From Chamaecyparis obtusa (taxonomy: Eukaryota > Streptophyta > Pinopsida > Cupressales > Cupressaceae): a DNA stretch of 64,000 bases. The DNA lies in the NCBI GenBank assembly GCA_027943335.1, contig BSBK01007727.1, forward strand, positions 374,501 to 438,500. Direction: 5' to 3'. Under the pieces are notes generated by a model. It made no database searches, was not told where the DNA came from, and was given only the letters and a program-made list of their open reading frames with translations. Below, piece after piece: positions 47,392-59,600 of the stretch. The position numbers were made by a program, and so were the translations under genes. The first letter of the stretch is position 1. Each line of letters starts with the position of its first letter.

Positions 47392-49263
47392 GTTGACTTC
47401 CCAGATGTTGCATTCCGGTCTCACCACCCAGTTATTGGTGAGCTAGTACAGAGGTTCACCGATGCTGAGGGTGCCCACATCGATGGGCTAGGATTGACTT
47501 AACTATGTGATTTGCCTGACATTTGGGTGAATCACGGACTACTAGGGGCACTGGTCGAGCGTTTCCATTCGGAGATGAACACCTTTCACTTGCCGATGGG
47601 GGAGATGACAGTCACTCCCGAGGACATATATAGGATACTGAGGATACCATTCAACGAGGTTCATGTGGAGTATGACATCCAGCTGAGAGTGGGTACACTG
47701 GCATTGAGGGCCATATTTCGAGATGAGCTAGTGATGGGTCAGGCCATCTCATGGGAGGAACTGATCAATAGATATGGAGCCGGTCACAGGCTAGTAGTCA
47801 TCTTGACTATATTTTTGAGCTGTTACTTGGTTTCAGATTGAGGACAACATGGATTGGAGTGCGGTTGGGGCTGCATGTTATAGCGGATGCTCAATAGGCC
47901 AGCTGTGAGGTTCAGATGGGGCAAGTGCATGCTCACTCAGATGTACCATGAGATGCACAAGATCGTGTATCAGAGTGCACAGACCATGGCTGCAAGGGTC
48001 TTTGTGTTGCAGATATGGGTCTGGGAACATCTCCCCACATGTAGGCCAATCTTTCATGATACACGACAGCCTCTAGAGCCATACATATATAGGTATGCAG
48101 GACCTATGACCCAGCCAGCGCTGGGTAAGACATAGAAGTGGTGCGGGCAGTTGGATGACATGGCAGCGGTTATATGGAAACCTTGGGTAGCTACGGAGCC
48201 ATGGGATGACGCTTGATGCAAGCTCCCACACATGTTCATCTCGCGTCCACTAATCGAACGCACCATCACCATCATAGAGCACTTCCTGCTTACACGGGTT
48301 TTACGATAGTTTGGGAGACTGCATGACATCTCCCAGGAGTATTGCACTTACACCCGATTCATTGATGAGATGAAGAAGGGTTGGTAGCCTAGGTTGGATC
48401 ATGGTAGATGCGCAATCAAGGCATGAGTACCACCAGCCCGGTGGGACTATATGGAGGATGTCACCAATGTAGGGGTGACACCTACATACATAGATCATAT
48501 CTTGGCTCATCCCTTCGTGAGGCTCACAGATCCTGTTGGCATGGGCCAGAGGGCACAATAGTAGCCTACACAATAGCAACATGGACAATAGGTACCTACA
48601 CAATAAAAGATACCAGTACAACAGCCTAGACAATAGCAGGTTGCTCAGTAGCAGCAACAAAGAGTCTTGAGGCCGAGGAGTGGGCAGACTCCCATCCCTC
48701 CTAGGACTATGGGTTCAGATGCAGGTGCAGGGAGGAGTGGGACCCAACAAAGGTCCACAAGATAAAGGACATGTGATGCCTCTCAACAGCCACCTCCTGA
48801 CAAGGGGGCACAGGGCGATGATACAGAGATGCAGGATGCACCTGCGGGAGGACAGGCACCACAACTACAGGAGGCTCTCAAGAAGAGCCGAGAGAGGATT
48901 TGACAGATGCAGCAAGAGTGGGATGACTTTCACACTCATGTCATCATCTAGGAGACTTGAGTATTAGAGCGAGATCGAGAGATCAGAGGGCTCCAGGAGG
49001 CACTTGCTAGGTCCTAGCTAGAGAACAGATATGAGGCTACGTAGTCAGCCTACTATTATGCCGCATATGTGGGAGTAGTGCTAGATCTAGCAGAACAGGT
49101 GCCTCCATTTTTAGAGTATGCTGGGGCACGGGTAGAACCGCAGGGACCTCCACCATAGGCACCTCCTTAGGCACCACCGTAGGGTCCACCTCCATAGGGA
49201 CCTCCCCCACAGAGACCGATGTCTCCACCTCCACCTCCTCTAGGTGGCAGCGGGCAGAGCTAG
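47392..49263 (+). pseudogene. Plant mobile domain (PMD) frame, antisense inside element 2
   Basis: One frame of 624 codons runs without frameshift from a splice-acceptor-like site to TAG 49261-49263. The PMD (seen in MAIN/MAIL-type proteins and in several plant transposons) is recognised by VNHGLLGALVERFH, TFHLPMGEMTVTPEDIYRI, ISWEELINRYGAG and the hallmark VFVLQIWVWEHLPTCRPIF near residues 202-220. The second half is Gln/Pro-rich with a coiled-coil-like segment (LQEALKKSRERI). About 25 in-frame stops interrupt it, most of them TAG, so this copy is dead. No ATG is evident at its start; an upstream exon is possible. It lies opposite to pol, between integrase and the 3' LTR. Confidence 0.85.
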
Positions 49264-50096
49264 ACACATGATTGATATACATTGTAGCCCATTTTTGATA
49301 CTGTGCTTGAGTAGCACCATTCTTTTGATGTACATTGATATTGATCGACCGAGATATATATGAGATCGTCATTTTGATATCATTGTACTTGTGTATATAT
49401 TTCTTCTATGTTGATGTTTATGAGATGTTTCCTATATGATTAGATGTATGGATTAGATATGAGATGCACATGATGTTTTTATGAATATGCACATGTTTTA
49501 TGTATGTAATGTGAAATGCAATGATAGATAAATGTAATGTATGATTTGATTTATGCTTATAACGAATGCACATGTATATGGATACGTAGATTTAGAATGT
49601 ATGTAAATGCAATTTATGGATGCAAATGGAAATGCAATGTATATGATACTAATCATCTCATGTAGGATGTAGCAATACATGACAGGTACTAACCAAAAGG
49701 ATGTTTGAAGATCAAGAACAAGGGCCGAACACTTGTGCAACCAAGATGAGCTCGAGACAAAAGATGAGAACCTTCGGCGAATAGATTGAGGAGACAATAA
49801 AGAGAGCACCAAAATATCATCTCAATGCAAGCCTAGAATGAAAATGCAAGCCTAAGCTAGATGCAACCCTAGGAATTGGTTGTTGGACTCATTTTATTAT
49901 CATCATAGAGTTTTTAGTAACTGACGGTCGTAGGATGCCATACAACCCTCACTGACATTGCAGTCATGAGAATATGAATATGACATTAGTCTTAGATTTG
50001 TCGGAATGAGGTGTAAGCATTAAGGCACAAGAAGCTAGAATGACCTAAACACCTATTCCTTTTGATTTAGCAAGTTAACATAAGCATTAAAGCATA
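49264..50096. other. Element 2 internal region between PMD frame and nested LTR
   Basis: This non-coding, AT-rich stretch contains repeated 'atgtatg/atgcaaatg' words at 49480-49650 (short-period degenerate repeats). From about 49990 it aligns with element 1 near 340-430. Minus-strand frames at 49037-49812 are shadows or low-complexity sequence. Confidence 0.5.
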
Positions 50097-50943
50097 TGAT
50101 GAAGGATGCTCCCCTTAATACCACAAACACATAACAGTATTAGAGAAATAACAACAATATGCAAGAACAGAGAATTGGCTTCTTATTATCTCCACAAATG
50201 TGGAATTACAAACTTTCAGAATTACAATATGCAAAGCCACATGGGCATTCCCTTACAATATTCTGTAGGACAAAGCCTCGAATCAATACCCAGAACTGTC
50301 CCGAACTGCCTAAGACAACACTACTGCTTTCCTTATATAGGCAAATTTCCACTGCCTGGGAAGGTTCCAGAATTTTTAGCCAACAAGGCCGACCAAACTT
50401 AGAATTATTTTATTTTTCATTTTATTACATCAAAGTCAGCTCAAAATAACTTTTGAAACCCAAACAGAAATTTTGCAGGAAAATCATTTTCTGCCATTTC
50501 AGGTGACCCAACTTTCGGAGACCATAAGTCATCACCCGTTGACCCGATTGACTATTATAACCCTATTTCGGAAAGGGCACTAGGATCTTTGCAATGCCTA
50601 AATTAAGCAAGTTTCATTTAGCCAAAAATTTGACCTCATCCGGGGCCTCTAAAGCCTTCAAAATTGAGTTCAAAGTTTCTGTACCCTGTTTCCAAAACTG
50701 AAAAGTTTCAATATCTTCAAAACTAGACTTGATCTAGCAATGAAACTTTACAGGCAGGCTGATATGACTAAGATGAACCTCCAACTGTGAAATCAAAACA
50801 TTTTGAGATCGTATGACCAACTTACTAAAAATAGCAAGTTTCCATAAATAGCATCTCTACACAAGATAGCCCTTATTGAAAAGAAACCAGAAATATTTTT
50901 GGGTGATGCAAGATTGCTCTTACACCCAAGATGCTCCTACATT
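50097..50943 (-). mobile_element. Solo copia-type LTR nested in element 2
   Basis: It interrupts sequence that is continuous in element 1 near 430-450. On the minus strand it begins TGTAGGAGCATCTTGGG and ends CATCA, with a TATATAAGG box at 50331-50339, as in copia LTRs. The six bases 'agcata' occur just outside on both sides (50091-50096 and 50944-50949), which fits a target duplication allowing a two-base uncertainty at one end. No coding region is attached, so it is a recombined solo LTR. Confidence 0.7.
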
Positions 50944-52344
50944 AGCATAATTGCTAGAATGACCTGAATGTTGCTTGCACACAAACATGTCAGACACGTG
51001 AGAGTTTCTCCCTTTGCTAAGTGAAAGATAAGCATATCAAGGCGCTTGCAGTGACCCTTACGTTCACTTCGCAAGACAAGCATTTGTAATTCCACTTGTA
51101 GCAGAAATAAGTCACTCAAAAAGACAAGGAGAAGAACCAACCTCACCAAAGTTTCCATATAAAAGGAGTCGAGGTACACATGGCCATCCAATACATGATG
51201 AAGGCTCTTATAGATGGACACCCCTCTTATGTAAATTCTTTGGATCATTGGAACTAAACCAGCAGACAAAAAGAAAAGGAAAGACCATGCCCCCTAGTAT
51301 TCGCTTCTCTTAGTCAAGAAAGATGTCTTAGAGTTACTTGAGGAGGAATGATAAGGCGAAAAGACAAACACACAACAAAAAAGCTCAGCACTCTTCAGAG
51401 AGTTAAAAATCCAGTTGTAGTTTTCAGTTTAAGCGGATTGAAGTCAGATAAAAAATATACAATGTGAGAAGTCTCAACAGGATGACGACAGTAGGCAGAC
51501 ACAGTGAGGACCACTGGTGACTGTCGCAAGAGATGAAGTCTCAAGGAAAAATTAGAGTACTAATGAGGTATCAACAGGAAGACGTAGTGAGAACCACTGG
51601 TGATTAATGCCAGGAAAATCCTCCAAAAATGATAGGACAATGCCCCCAAGACCAGGAAGGTGCCCCCAAGTGTGACTAGTTTCAATCCATGAAGAGTCGA
51701 GCATAATATTGAAGATAATTGAGAGCGAATGCATGAGCTAACAAACTAAAGCAAGAAACGAACTAAAGCAAAAAAACAAATGAAAGCAGGGTGAGAAAGA
51801 AAACTAAAGCAGGAAAGCAAGAGCCAAGTGGTGCTACAATAGGTATAGTATTTGGGAACAAGAGGTGCCTATTTACCAGGTTTTCACCATCTTGGCAGAG
51901 ATTCTATTTTTGCTACCATGACGCCTGTTTGCCAGGTTTTCATCAATGACACATTTGTTCTTTTTCATTTTTTTTTTGTACTTTTTTTTTTGGATTTTTT
52001 TGTATTTTTTGAATTTTCACTTTTTTTGGTATTATCAAGGCACCTGTTTGCTAGGTTTTCACCAGGATAATAGATACATCAAAGCGCTTGTTTACTAGGT
52101 TTTCACTAAGATGATAATTTTTTTCAAGACATTTTACAATTTTTAGGATTTTTTCAGAATAAAGTATGTATGGGAGCATACAGAGAATGTCTCAGATGTA
52201 GAACCACTTTAGGTGTAGAGCATTGATCAACTCTTTGAGTTGTTCTCCTTCAGTAGTAGATAGTTGGTAAGCACCAGACCTAAATGCTGTAGTGATAATG
52301 TATGGACCAAGCCAGTTTGGTTCAAACTTTCCCTTTTGTATCCG
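50944..52344 (-). other. Element 2 tail downstream of integrase
   Basis: The counterpart of 1-1699 in element 1. 51120-51300 aligns with element 1 at 600-790. At 51859-52110 there are four copies of the 'aggttttcacca' module with a preceding 'rrggygcct', against three in element 1. Nearest the integrase, 52200-52344 still reads as the polyprotein C-terminus in shifted frames. No independent gene is seen. Confidence 0.65.
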
Positions 52345-53525
52345 CTACTGTTGATTCTTGGGGTTTTCTCTCAGGAAGAGATCACCCACTTGGAATTCCC
52401 TTGGTCTGAATTTCTTATTGTAATTCTTAGAAATTCTTTTCTGGTATGCTCTTAGATGATCGAATGCCACTTGCCATCGTTCATCCAGTAACTCTAGCTC
52501 TTGTAGCCAAGATATTCTAATGTCTTCATCAGTAATGATGATCTTCAGAGAGATTCGCAATGTAAGAATCTCGACCTCAATAGGCAGCACAACATCCGTG
52601 CCATAGACTAAGGAAAAGGGTGTAGCCCTTGTTGGAGTTTGAATGCTTGTTCTGTAGGCCCATAAAGCCAAATTAATTTGGAGGTGCCAATTTCTACCAG
52701 ATTTGTGAATTATTCTGTGCAGGATCTTGAGAATTGTCTTGTTGGAAGCTTCTACCTATCCATTAACTTGGGGATAATAGATTGAGGACCAATGCTAAAT
52801 GATTCTGAACTTAGTACATAATTCCTTTAGATCTTTGTTTTTGAACTGCCCCCGTTGTCAGTGATTATTGAGGAGGGTACACCATATCTACAAATGATGT
52901 AATTTAGTATGAACCTTGCTACAGATTTACCATCAGCTATAGTTAGAGGCACCACCTCAACCCACTTAGTAAAATAGTCTATAGCTGTGAAAATGAACTT
53001 ATGTCCTCTTGAGGAAGACGGGTGAATCTAACCCACCAAATCAAAGGCCCATTGCTGAAATGGTCAGAAACTAATAAATGAAATGAGCTCCTTGGCAGGA
53101 GCGTGGATCATATTTTCATGGAGCTGACATTGTTTACAAGATTTGGCATATTGTGTAGCTTCTTTTTCCATCTTCGACCAATAGTAACCAGCTCTAATAA
53201 GTTTACAAGCTAATGTCAGACTGCTCGAATGAGAACCACAGATGCCTTCATGCACCTCAGCTAACGCATGTTTGGACTCATCGGGTTCTAGACACCTAAG
53301 GAGGGTACCATCTAGACCTTGCCTATACAAGTCATTAGCTACTGTGACATAGCATGAAGCAATACGGATTAGGTGGCATTTTTTGTTTTGGGTATAAGTG
53401 TTTGGGATAATTTGGTCCCAGAGGTAGGAGTAAATATGGTGGTAGTGAGATGAATCATGTCCAATGATTGAACAGATCATCCTAGATTCAAGATTATTAT
53501 AGGCTGGGTAGCATAACGTTTCCAC
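52345..53525 (-). pseudogene. Integrase region of element 2 pol
   Basis: Piece 53064-53525 has the N-terminal zinc module (EVHEGICGSHSSS ... SCKQCQ). The core near 52680-53060 is in shifted frames with stops (AFDLVG, then TDNGGSSKTKI). Piece 52345-52671 has the C-terminal MALWAYRTSIQTPTRATPFSLVYGTDVVLPIEVE and VGDLFLRENPKNQ. The same domains are open in element 1. The core damage means no active integrase. Confidence 0.85.
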
Positions 53526-54161
53526 TAGGAACTCATGTCAGAAGTCATTTTCTAGCATTTGTAATAGAGAGGCAAGAGTAGCCATGGCATCCACTGCTTT
53601 ATTATCTACTCTTGGAATCTACTGGAAAGTAATGTAAGCAAAGCGATTTTTGAGATCATCAACCATTCATTTATAAGGCACCAGTTTTTCATCCTTGGTT
53701 TGATAGATATCATTAACCTGATTAATGACCAATTGGGAGTCTCCAAAGACCTTAAGTTCATCCATGCGCCATTCAACAACTATCTTCATTCCATTGATCA
53801 AAGCCTCATATTTAGCGGTGTTGTTCATGTAGGGAAATAACATTTTGTAAGCTTTTGGTAGAGAGTATCCTTGTAGTGTAATGAATAATATTCTAGCACC
53901 TGACCCCTGCTAGGTAAATGAGCCATCAAAGAACATAGTCCATGTCTGATGTGTAAGAAGCATTATGGACTCATTTGGAAATTCAATGCTCAATGGTTGA
54001 TAATCTGTTATAGGTGCTTCTGCCAGTTGATCTGCAATAGCTTGTCCTTTTATAGCTTTCCTCTCTACATACTCAATGTCAAACTCACTGAGTATCATGA
54101 CCCATTTTCTAATCTACCCGTAAGGGCAGCTTTGCTGAGTAAGTATTTTAATGGATCAATT
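53526..54161 (-). pseudogene. RNase H and second (Tat-type) RNase H of element 2
   Basis: The gypsy RNase H ends with ILSEFDIEYVERKAIKGQAIADQLAEAP at 54098-54000. The Tat-type RNase H follows: WTMFFDGSFT at 53910, YEAL near 53800 and FGDSQLVINQVND near 53740. These give three of the expected acidic residues. A TGA near 53670 cuts it. Unlike element 1, the YEAL glutamate segment is still present. Confidence 0.8.
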
Positions 54162-55481
54162 TTAGCAATAAGTCTTGTAGTGTGAGGTAGCATATAGTGT
54201 CATAATTTTTGTGAAGAAAAAAACCACTGCTAGACAAGCTTTTTCAATGATTGAATAGTTCATTTCATAAGAGACCAGAGTTCTGCTGATGTAATAAATG
54301 GCTCTTTCCTTGTTATTTTGGTTTTCTTGAGCCAAAAGAGAACCCAAAGATGTGTCTGTAGCTGAAATGTAGAGGATGAGTGGCTTCCCATGAATAGGAG
54401 GCATCAAGATTGGTGGATTAGCAAGATTTTGTTTGATTTGTTGGAACCCTTTCTTACATTCTTCATTCCATTCATAGGTCACACCTTTATGCAAAGTCTT
54501 GGTAAATGGTTGTGACTTATTGGCCAATTGTGCAATGAAGCACCGAATAGATTGTAGTCTACCTTGAAGTCCCCCCATCTGACTGATGTTCTTTGGTGGA
54601 GGCATGTCCATAATAGCTTGAACCTTTTTTGGATCAACTTCTATGCCTTTTACAGAAATGATATATCCCATCAGTTTACTAGAAGTGACCCCAAATGCAC
54701 ATTTTTTCGGATTGAGTCTGAGACTGAATTGTTCCATTCAATTTAGTATAGGACCTAGATCTGCAAGATGTGTTTTCCACTGCATGCTTTTAGCCAAAGT
54801 TTCATCTACATAGTCTTCCATTGTTTTGTGCATCATGTCATGAAAAATAGTAGTGACAGTTCTTTGATATGTATCTCCAACATTTTTCAGTCCAAAGGGC
54901 ATGACATTCCAACAAAATGTTCCGGAAGCACATGTGAAGGCTATCTTTTCTTGGTCTTTTGGCACAATTTTTATTTGATTATAACCAAAAAATCCATCCA
55001 TTAGAGAATACATTTGGTAACCAGCTGTCATGTCCACTATCATGTCAATATTGGGTAATGGAAAGTCATCTTTAGGACATGCTTTATTCAGGTCTTTGAA
55101 GTCTGTGCACATACGAATAGACTTACCATGTTTTGTAACTGGAACAATATTAGAGATCCACTCTGCATAGTCAATAGCTTTGATGAAACCAGCTTTGAGA
55201 AGTTTTTCTAACTCTGCTTTGACTAAAAGTGCTACATGTGGATGCATCTTCTGAAGCTTTTGTTTGACAGGCTTGACGCTTGGTGCAATAGATAGATGAT
55301 GCATGATTAGATTGGGATACAATCCAAGCATATCAAAGTAAGTCCATGCAAAATTAATTTTCTTGCTTCGAAAGAAATTGGTGAACTCTTCTTTCTCTTT
55401 TGCAGATAGAGACTGTGCCAAATGAATAATTTGAGGTGTAGCATCCGTACCCAAATTCACTGGTTGGGTTGGCTCAACCAA
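54162..55481 (-). pseudogene. Reverse transcriptase region of element 2 pol
   Basis: Two pieces in one frame, 54738-55481 and 54162-54737, are separated only by a TGA. Element 1 has Arg there, so it fits CGA to TGA. Motifs are MHHLSIAPSVKPVKQKL, FIKAIDYAEWISNIVPV, CTDFKDLNKACPKDDFPLP, SLMDGFFGYNQI, FGLKNVGDTYQR and NPKKCAFGV. The catalytic box reads YVDE rather than YVDD, so the second Asp is replaced. It is followed by RNase H sequence with SLGSLLAQENQNNKER. Confidence 0.9.
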
Positions 55482-56554
55482 TACTAATGATATCTCTTGA
55501 AAGTGACTGGGAAGTGTATCAAGTATCTCATCCTTGGGTGCCTTAGAGAGGTTTTCACCCTCAGATACGTCTTTTATTTTTACTTTTTTCAGCTCTTACA
55601 CTGCCACAATGTGGTTTTCATCATCAGAGCACCTATTCTTTTTTCTTTTATTTTTATGACTAAGATACTTGATATCAGCTTTGGTCATGTTGATACTATC
55701 TTCACTGGTGGAGAATATTACAGGTTCGACAATGTTAAGATAACATGCAAGAGTGTAGTCATTCTGGAACATAAGGACTTTGCTAGCTGGAGAGGGAGAG
55801 TTCCAATTGATAAGTTCAGGATGGTGGAGTGAAAGAGAAGTGGCGGGTTCAAGTGCATTCATAGTATAGCCATCGAAAGCATGTACGAGTAATTCAAGAC
55901 CTAGAGCGATCTCATCCAAAGGTGTGCTCGATTATTCTTGAGTCCTCACAATGGAAGTAGAGGGAATGTCAGCGTTAGTAAATTCACACTCGATTGACCT
56001 AACACTAGACCCTTCACCTACTTTGAAAAGGTTTTTATACACATGAACATCATCTATATCTTTATCAAAAGTGGCATTCGACAAAGAGTCAAACTCATAT
56101 TCATGTGAATCAGTGATGCTTGATATGGGAATTCCATCAACACTAGCTATACCATCTGACTCATCTTCATCTCTTGTAGTATTAATGGTTTGCTAAAGTT
56201 GATCTTGTTCAGACCGCTCTTGGAAATGTAGTGGTATGTACCATTCATCCTAAAAATTGGGATCAACCATTTGTATTTCTCTCCATTGGTCATACGTGAG
56301 TCGATGCACTAAAGTGGTGTCATCGGAATCACTATTAGTCTCTACCAGATGGATAGGTATAATAGGTTCGTCTGGTTCTTCAAAGAATGCAGCAAGATCT
56401 GGAGGAATAGGATATGAAAAGTATCCTCATTAGAGCTATTCTTTGATTTATCAGCTGTGGTAATGTCCTCAAATTCTGGCCAAAATTCTAGCTCTGGTAT
56501 TGGTACAAAATTGTTAATCCCTAGATGAAACGAGATTTTCTTGAAGCCTAAACC
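55482..56554 (-). pseudogene. Linker between protease and RT of element 2
   Basis: This polyprotein linker is in broken frames. 55596-55919 aligns with element 1 near 4960-5120 (LACYLN, VNM/INM, DIKYLS). It is acidic and Ser-rich near 56000-56400 and has no catalytic domain. Confidence 0.6.
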
Positions 56555-57613
56555 TCAGGTGTCCTTGGTGCGATGACCTATGGCTTTAATTGGTTTAAGA
56601 AAACCATTTTCATTCACCCCTATGGGTCCACTCCCTTTATAACCGAAGTGCTTCATGATTTTGAAGGCTTCATTGTATGGTTCTTGTTCTAAGTCACGAG
56701 CAGGAGTGATTTGTTCAGATGTTTCTTTTCCTTTGTAAAGCCAAGTTGTAATAGCTCTTTCCTCATCTTCATCCTCTAATGGCGTTGTGGCCTTGACAAA
56801 GTCACCATCATAGATTACTTGGGGAGAACAAGCAGAAGGTTTGTTGTTCTCTGAGGGTCTCTTGTAGGAACACAAAGACGGAGGTAGAGCTGCTAATGAT
56901 AACACAGGTTCAATTTGATACCCTCCCATGCCTGTATCCTTAAGCTTTAGAGTCTGTTCCATTTCTTTGAGCTTGACATCATAGAATTCAGTGGACTCTC
57001 TATTAGTCAAGACAAGACTGTCTGCAAATTGTGTGAGTGTGTTGCAAGAGTAATTGGTATTGGTAGGAACTGTCACTTCTGCACCATGAAATGGGAACTT
57101 GATACATTGATGATATGTAGACAAAAATGCCTGCATTTCATGGATCCATGGTCTACCTAATAGTATATTATATGCCAGAGGAATATCTAGAACCTGACAA
57201 ATGACATCTCTTTCAATAGGCCCAACTCGAATCGACAGCACAACCAGACCTTTGGATTTGCATTCTTCTTCATCATATGCCTTAATAGTGATTTTCTTAT
57301 GAACATCTATGCAATCTTCATCATAGCCTAATTGGGTGAGCAACTTAGCAGAGAAAATATTAAGGCCAACACCATTGTCAATGAGGATGTGGCGGATGTG
57401 CTTTGGACCTATCATGACTTCTATATGCAAAGGAGCATTGTGCGAATGGCTCAGAAAATGGTCATCTTCTTTAGAAAAGGAAAAATAGTGGGGTGAGGTC
57501 AGGTGACCCACCATGGATTGAAACTGATCAAGATCCAAATCTTTTGGGATGTTTGCCTCGGTGAGGGCTTTATCCAGAATCTCCCTATGAGTAGGCGAGA
57601 TCTTCAATAGCAC
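56555..57613 (-). pseudogene. Aspartic protease region of element 2
   Basis: A 352-codon open stretch. The active-site loop is HILIDNGVGLNIFS near residue 80, followed by VLDIPLAYNILLGRPWIHEM, and a C-terminal G-patch-like KHFGYKGSGPIGVNENG. The segment before the loop (DLDQFQSMVGHLTSPHYFSFSKEDDH) is conserved in element 1 in broken form. Catalytic Asp and Gly are present, so this domain itself may be intact although the polyprotein is not. Confidence 0.85.
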
Positions 57614-59449
57614 AAAGATAGTGCTCTGAGCATTGGTACATTGCAGCTAGTCTAGAATGCTATAATTAGCCATGCTAGATGTAGGGACCAATTTTGAGTT
57701 CTTGTTGGTAGGACCAACAATAGTTTTATCTGCAAGTTGCTTCGGAGCAGACATAGGAGGGTCAGGACCCTTAATGGTGATTTTCGCACAAGAGCAAGTA
57801 ACAACATTTGTGCAATCCTGAGATGATTTAGGTTTGGAAGAATGAGACCTAGGGCCTTGCGAGACAAATGGAGTCTTAGTCTTAGGAGCATCTTCACTCC
57901 CTTTAATAGTAATCACATCACAATACTCAACCTCAATAGGTTCAATCATGTTGATGACATTGTCATTGGTAGTGTACGTGTAATTGACCTTAGCATTGGT
58001 GTTCTTAGTCTTGGAAGATTCACCTTTCTCGTGAGGAGGAAATGGATCTTTAAATGCTTGATGATCTAAATTCTTGTTATGGCCATCCACAACAATGTCA
58101 CCATTGTCAATCAAATCTTGGACCTTATGGCACAGCTGGAGACAAGTAGCAGTCTTATGACCTTTATTTTGGTGATAGTCATAGGATGCATTGTTGTTCC
58201 ACCAATGAGGTCATGGTTGTGGATCATAGAGATGATTTTCCAAAGGAGTGAGTATCTGGTTTTGCACGAGAGTCTTATAAACCACATCAAGTGGTTCTCC
58301 TAAGGATGTGAATTCACACTTGGGTTGGGATGCCCAAGGTTTATTTTTAGCGAATTTCGAAGGCTATTGAGTCTCTGTTGCAACCTTTTCAGTAGCTTTG
58401 ACCACTTGTATACTAGAGGAAAGATTGAAAACATATTTCGCAGGCTTTAGGGTCACATTGTCAACCACTCCATTGTTTAAAACATCCCTATTCTTGTTGA
58501 CAAACTTCCCTTTATCTTTGTTGGACGAGGAAGACCCTTGTTTATTATCTTTTTGCAAAGTCAACTCTCCTTTCTTGATCATAAATGCCTCTATGTGCAC
58601 AGCTTGCTTAATCATACTATCAAAAGTTAGAGGACCTTGTAATTATACTTGATATCCAAAATTTGGGACAAGATTGTCCAAAAAGATATCGAGTTTTTCA
58701 GACTCATGCAGTTTGCGAGGATATTTCATACAGAGTTGTCTCCATCTATGGAGATATCCTTGGAAAGGTTCCCCTTATCGCTGCTTTAGATTGCAAAGGT
58801 CTCGAATATTGATAGGATGCTGAATATTGTGGGAATAATGCTAGATAAATAGATTAGAAATCTCATCAAAAGATTTGATTCTAGTGGGTAACCGAGAAAA
58901 CCACTCCATAGCTAACCCACCCAAACTACGAGGAAAGAGGCACATAAGATATATCTGATCATGTATAAATTCCATGGATAGAGCCCCGAACTCCCTCAAG
59001 TGATCTTGGGGATCAGTAGTACCCAAGTATTTGTCATATTTAGGCAGCTCTACACCTTTGGGAAAAGGTGGCATGCAAAGACTCTTATCAAATGGGAAAG
59101 GATAGATGCTTTCCATTGTGAATTATTGTGCAGGTTTATCTTTATCACTCGCAAGTTGGCTAATTTGGTCTTGCATGTCTCGAATCATCTTTTGCAACTT
59201 TATGATCTCAGTCTTTTCTTCTTTGGCCACAAGCGTTTCGACTTGGTAGTCTCAAGGTAATTTGGCCCCTTGTTTGGCCAGTTCTAGAAACTATTTCTCC
59301 TTCTCCTCTAGAAGGAGGATCTCCATCATCTTGATAAGACCCTTGTTGGCTTTCGCCACATCTATGTCATTTTGGGTTATTACCTCATCTTCGTTACCAA
59401 GAATCTCATAAATGCTTGGGACTTGATCTTGTTGTTGATCATATTGGTC

Positions 59450-59600
59450 TTGGTCATGTGGAGGAGGGTGATAGTGATATGGCTATCGATCACCTTGATA
59501 TTTGTTTTGGGATTGATCATTCTGGGATTGATTTTGGTCATATGTAGGAGGGTGATAGTGATATGGCTGTTGATCGCCTTGAGGTTTATTTTGAGATTGA
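59450..59600 (-). repeat. Tandem duplication in gag of element 2
   Basis: Two adjacent copies of about 75-80 bp ('gtgatagtgatatggct' followed by 'atcgatcacc' or 'gttgatcgcc', then a Q/N-rich part) code for a PYHYHPP segment plus QSQN repeats. One copy reads CAG Gln before PYHYHPP and the other reads TAG. Confidence 0.8.

Noticed and set aside
47392..49263. Idea that TAG codes for Gln here (recoding)
   Set aside because: Nothing else in the window supports a changed code: the ARM gene uses a normal TAA stop and CAG/CAA for Gln. The TAGs are better explained by CAG decay in a dead element.
49037..49372. Minus frame rich in Val, Glu and Pro over the PMD tail
   Set aside because: Antisense shadow of the Pro-rich tail of the PMD frame.
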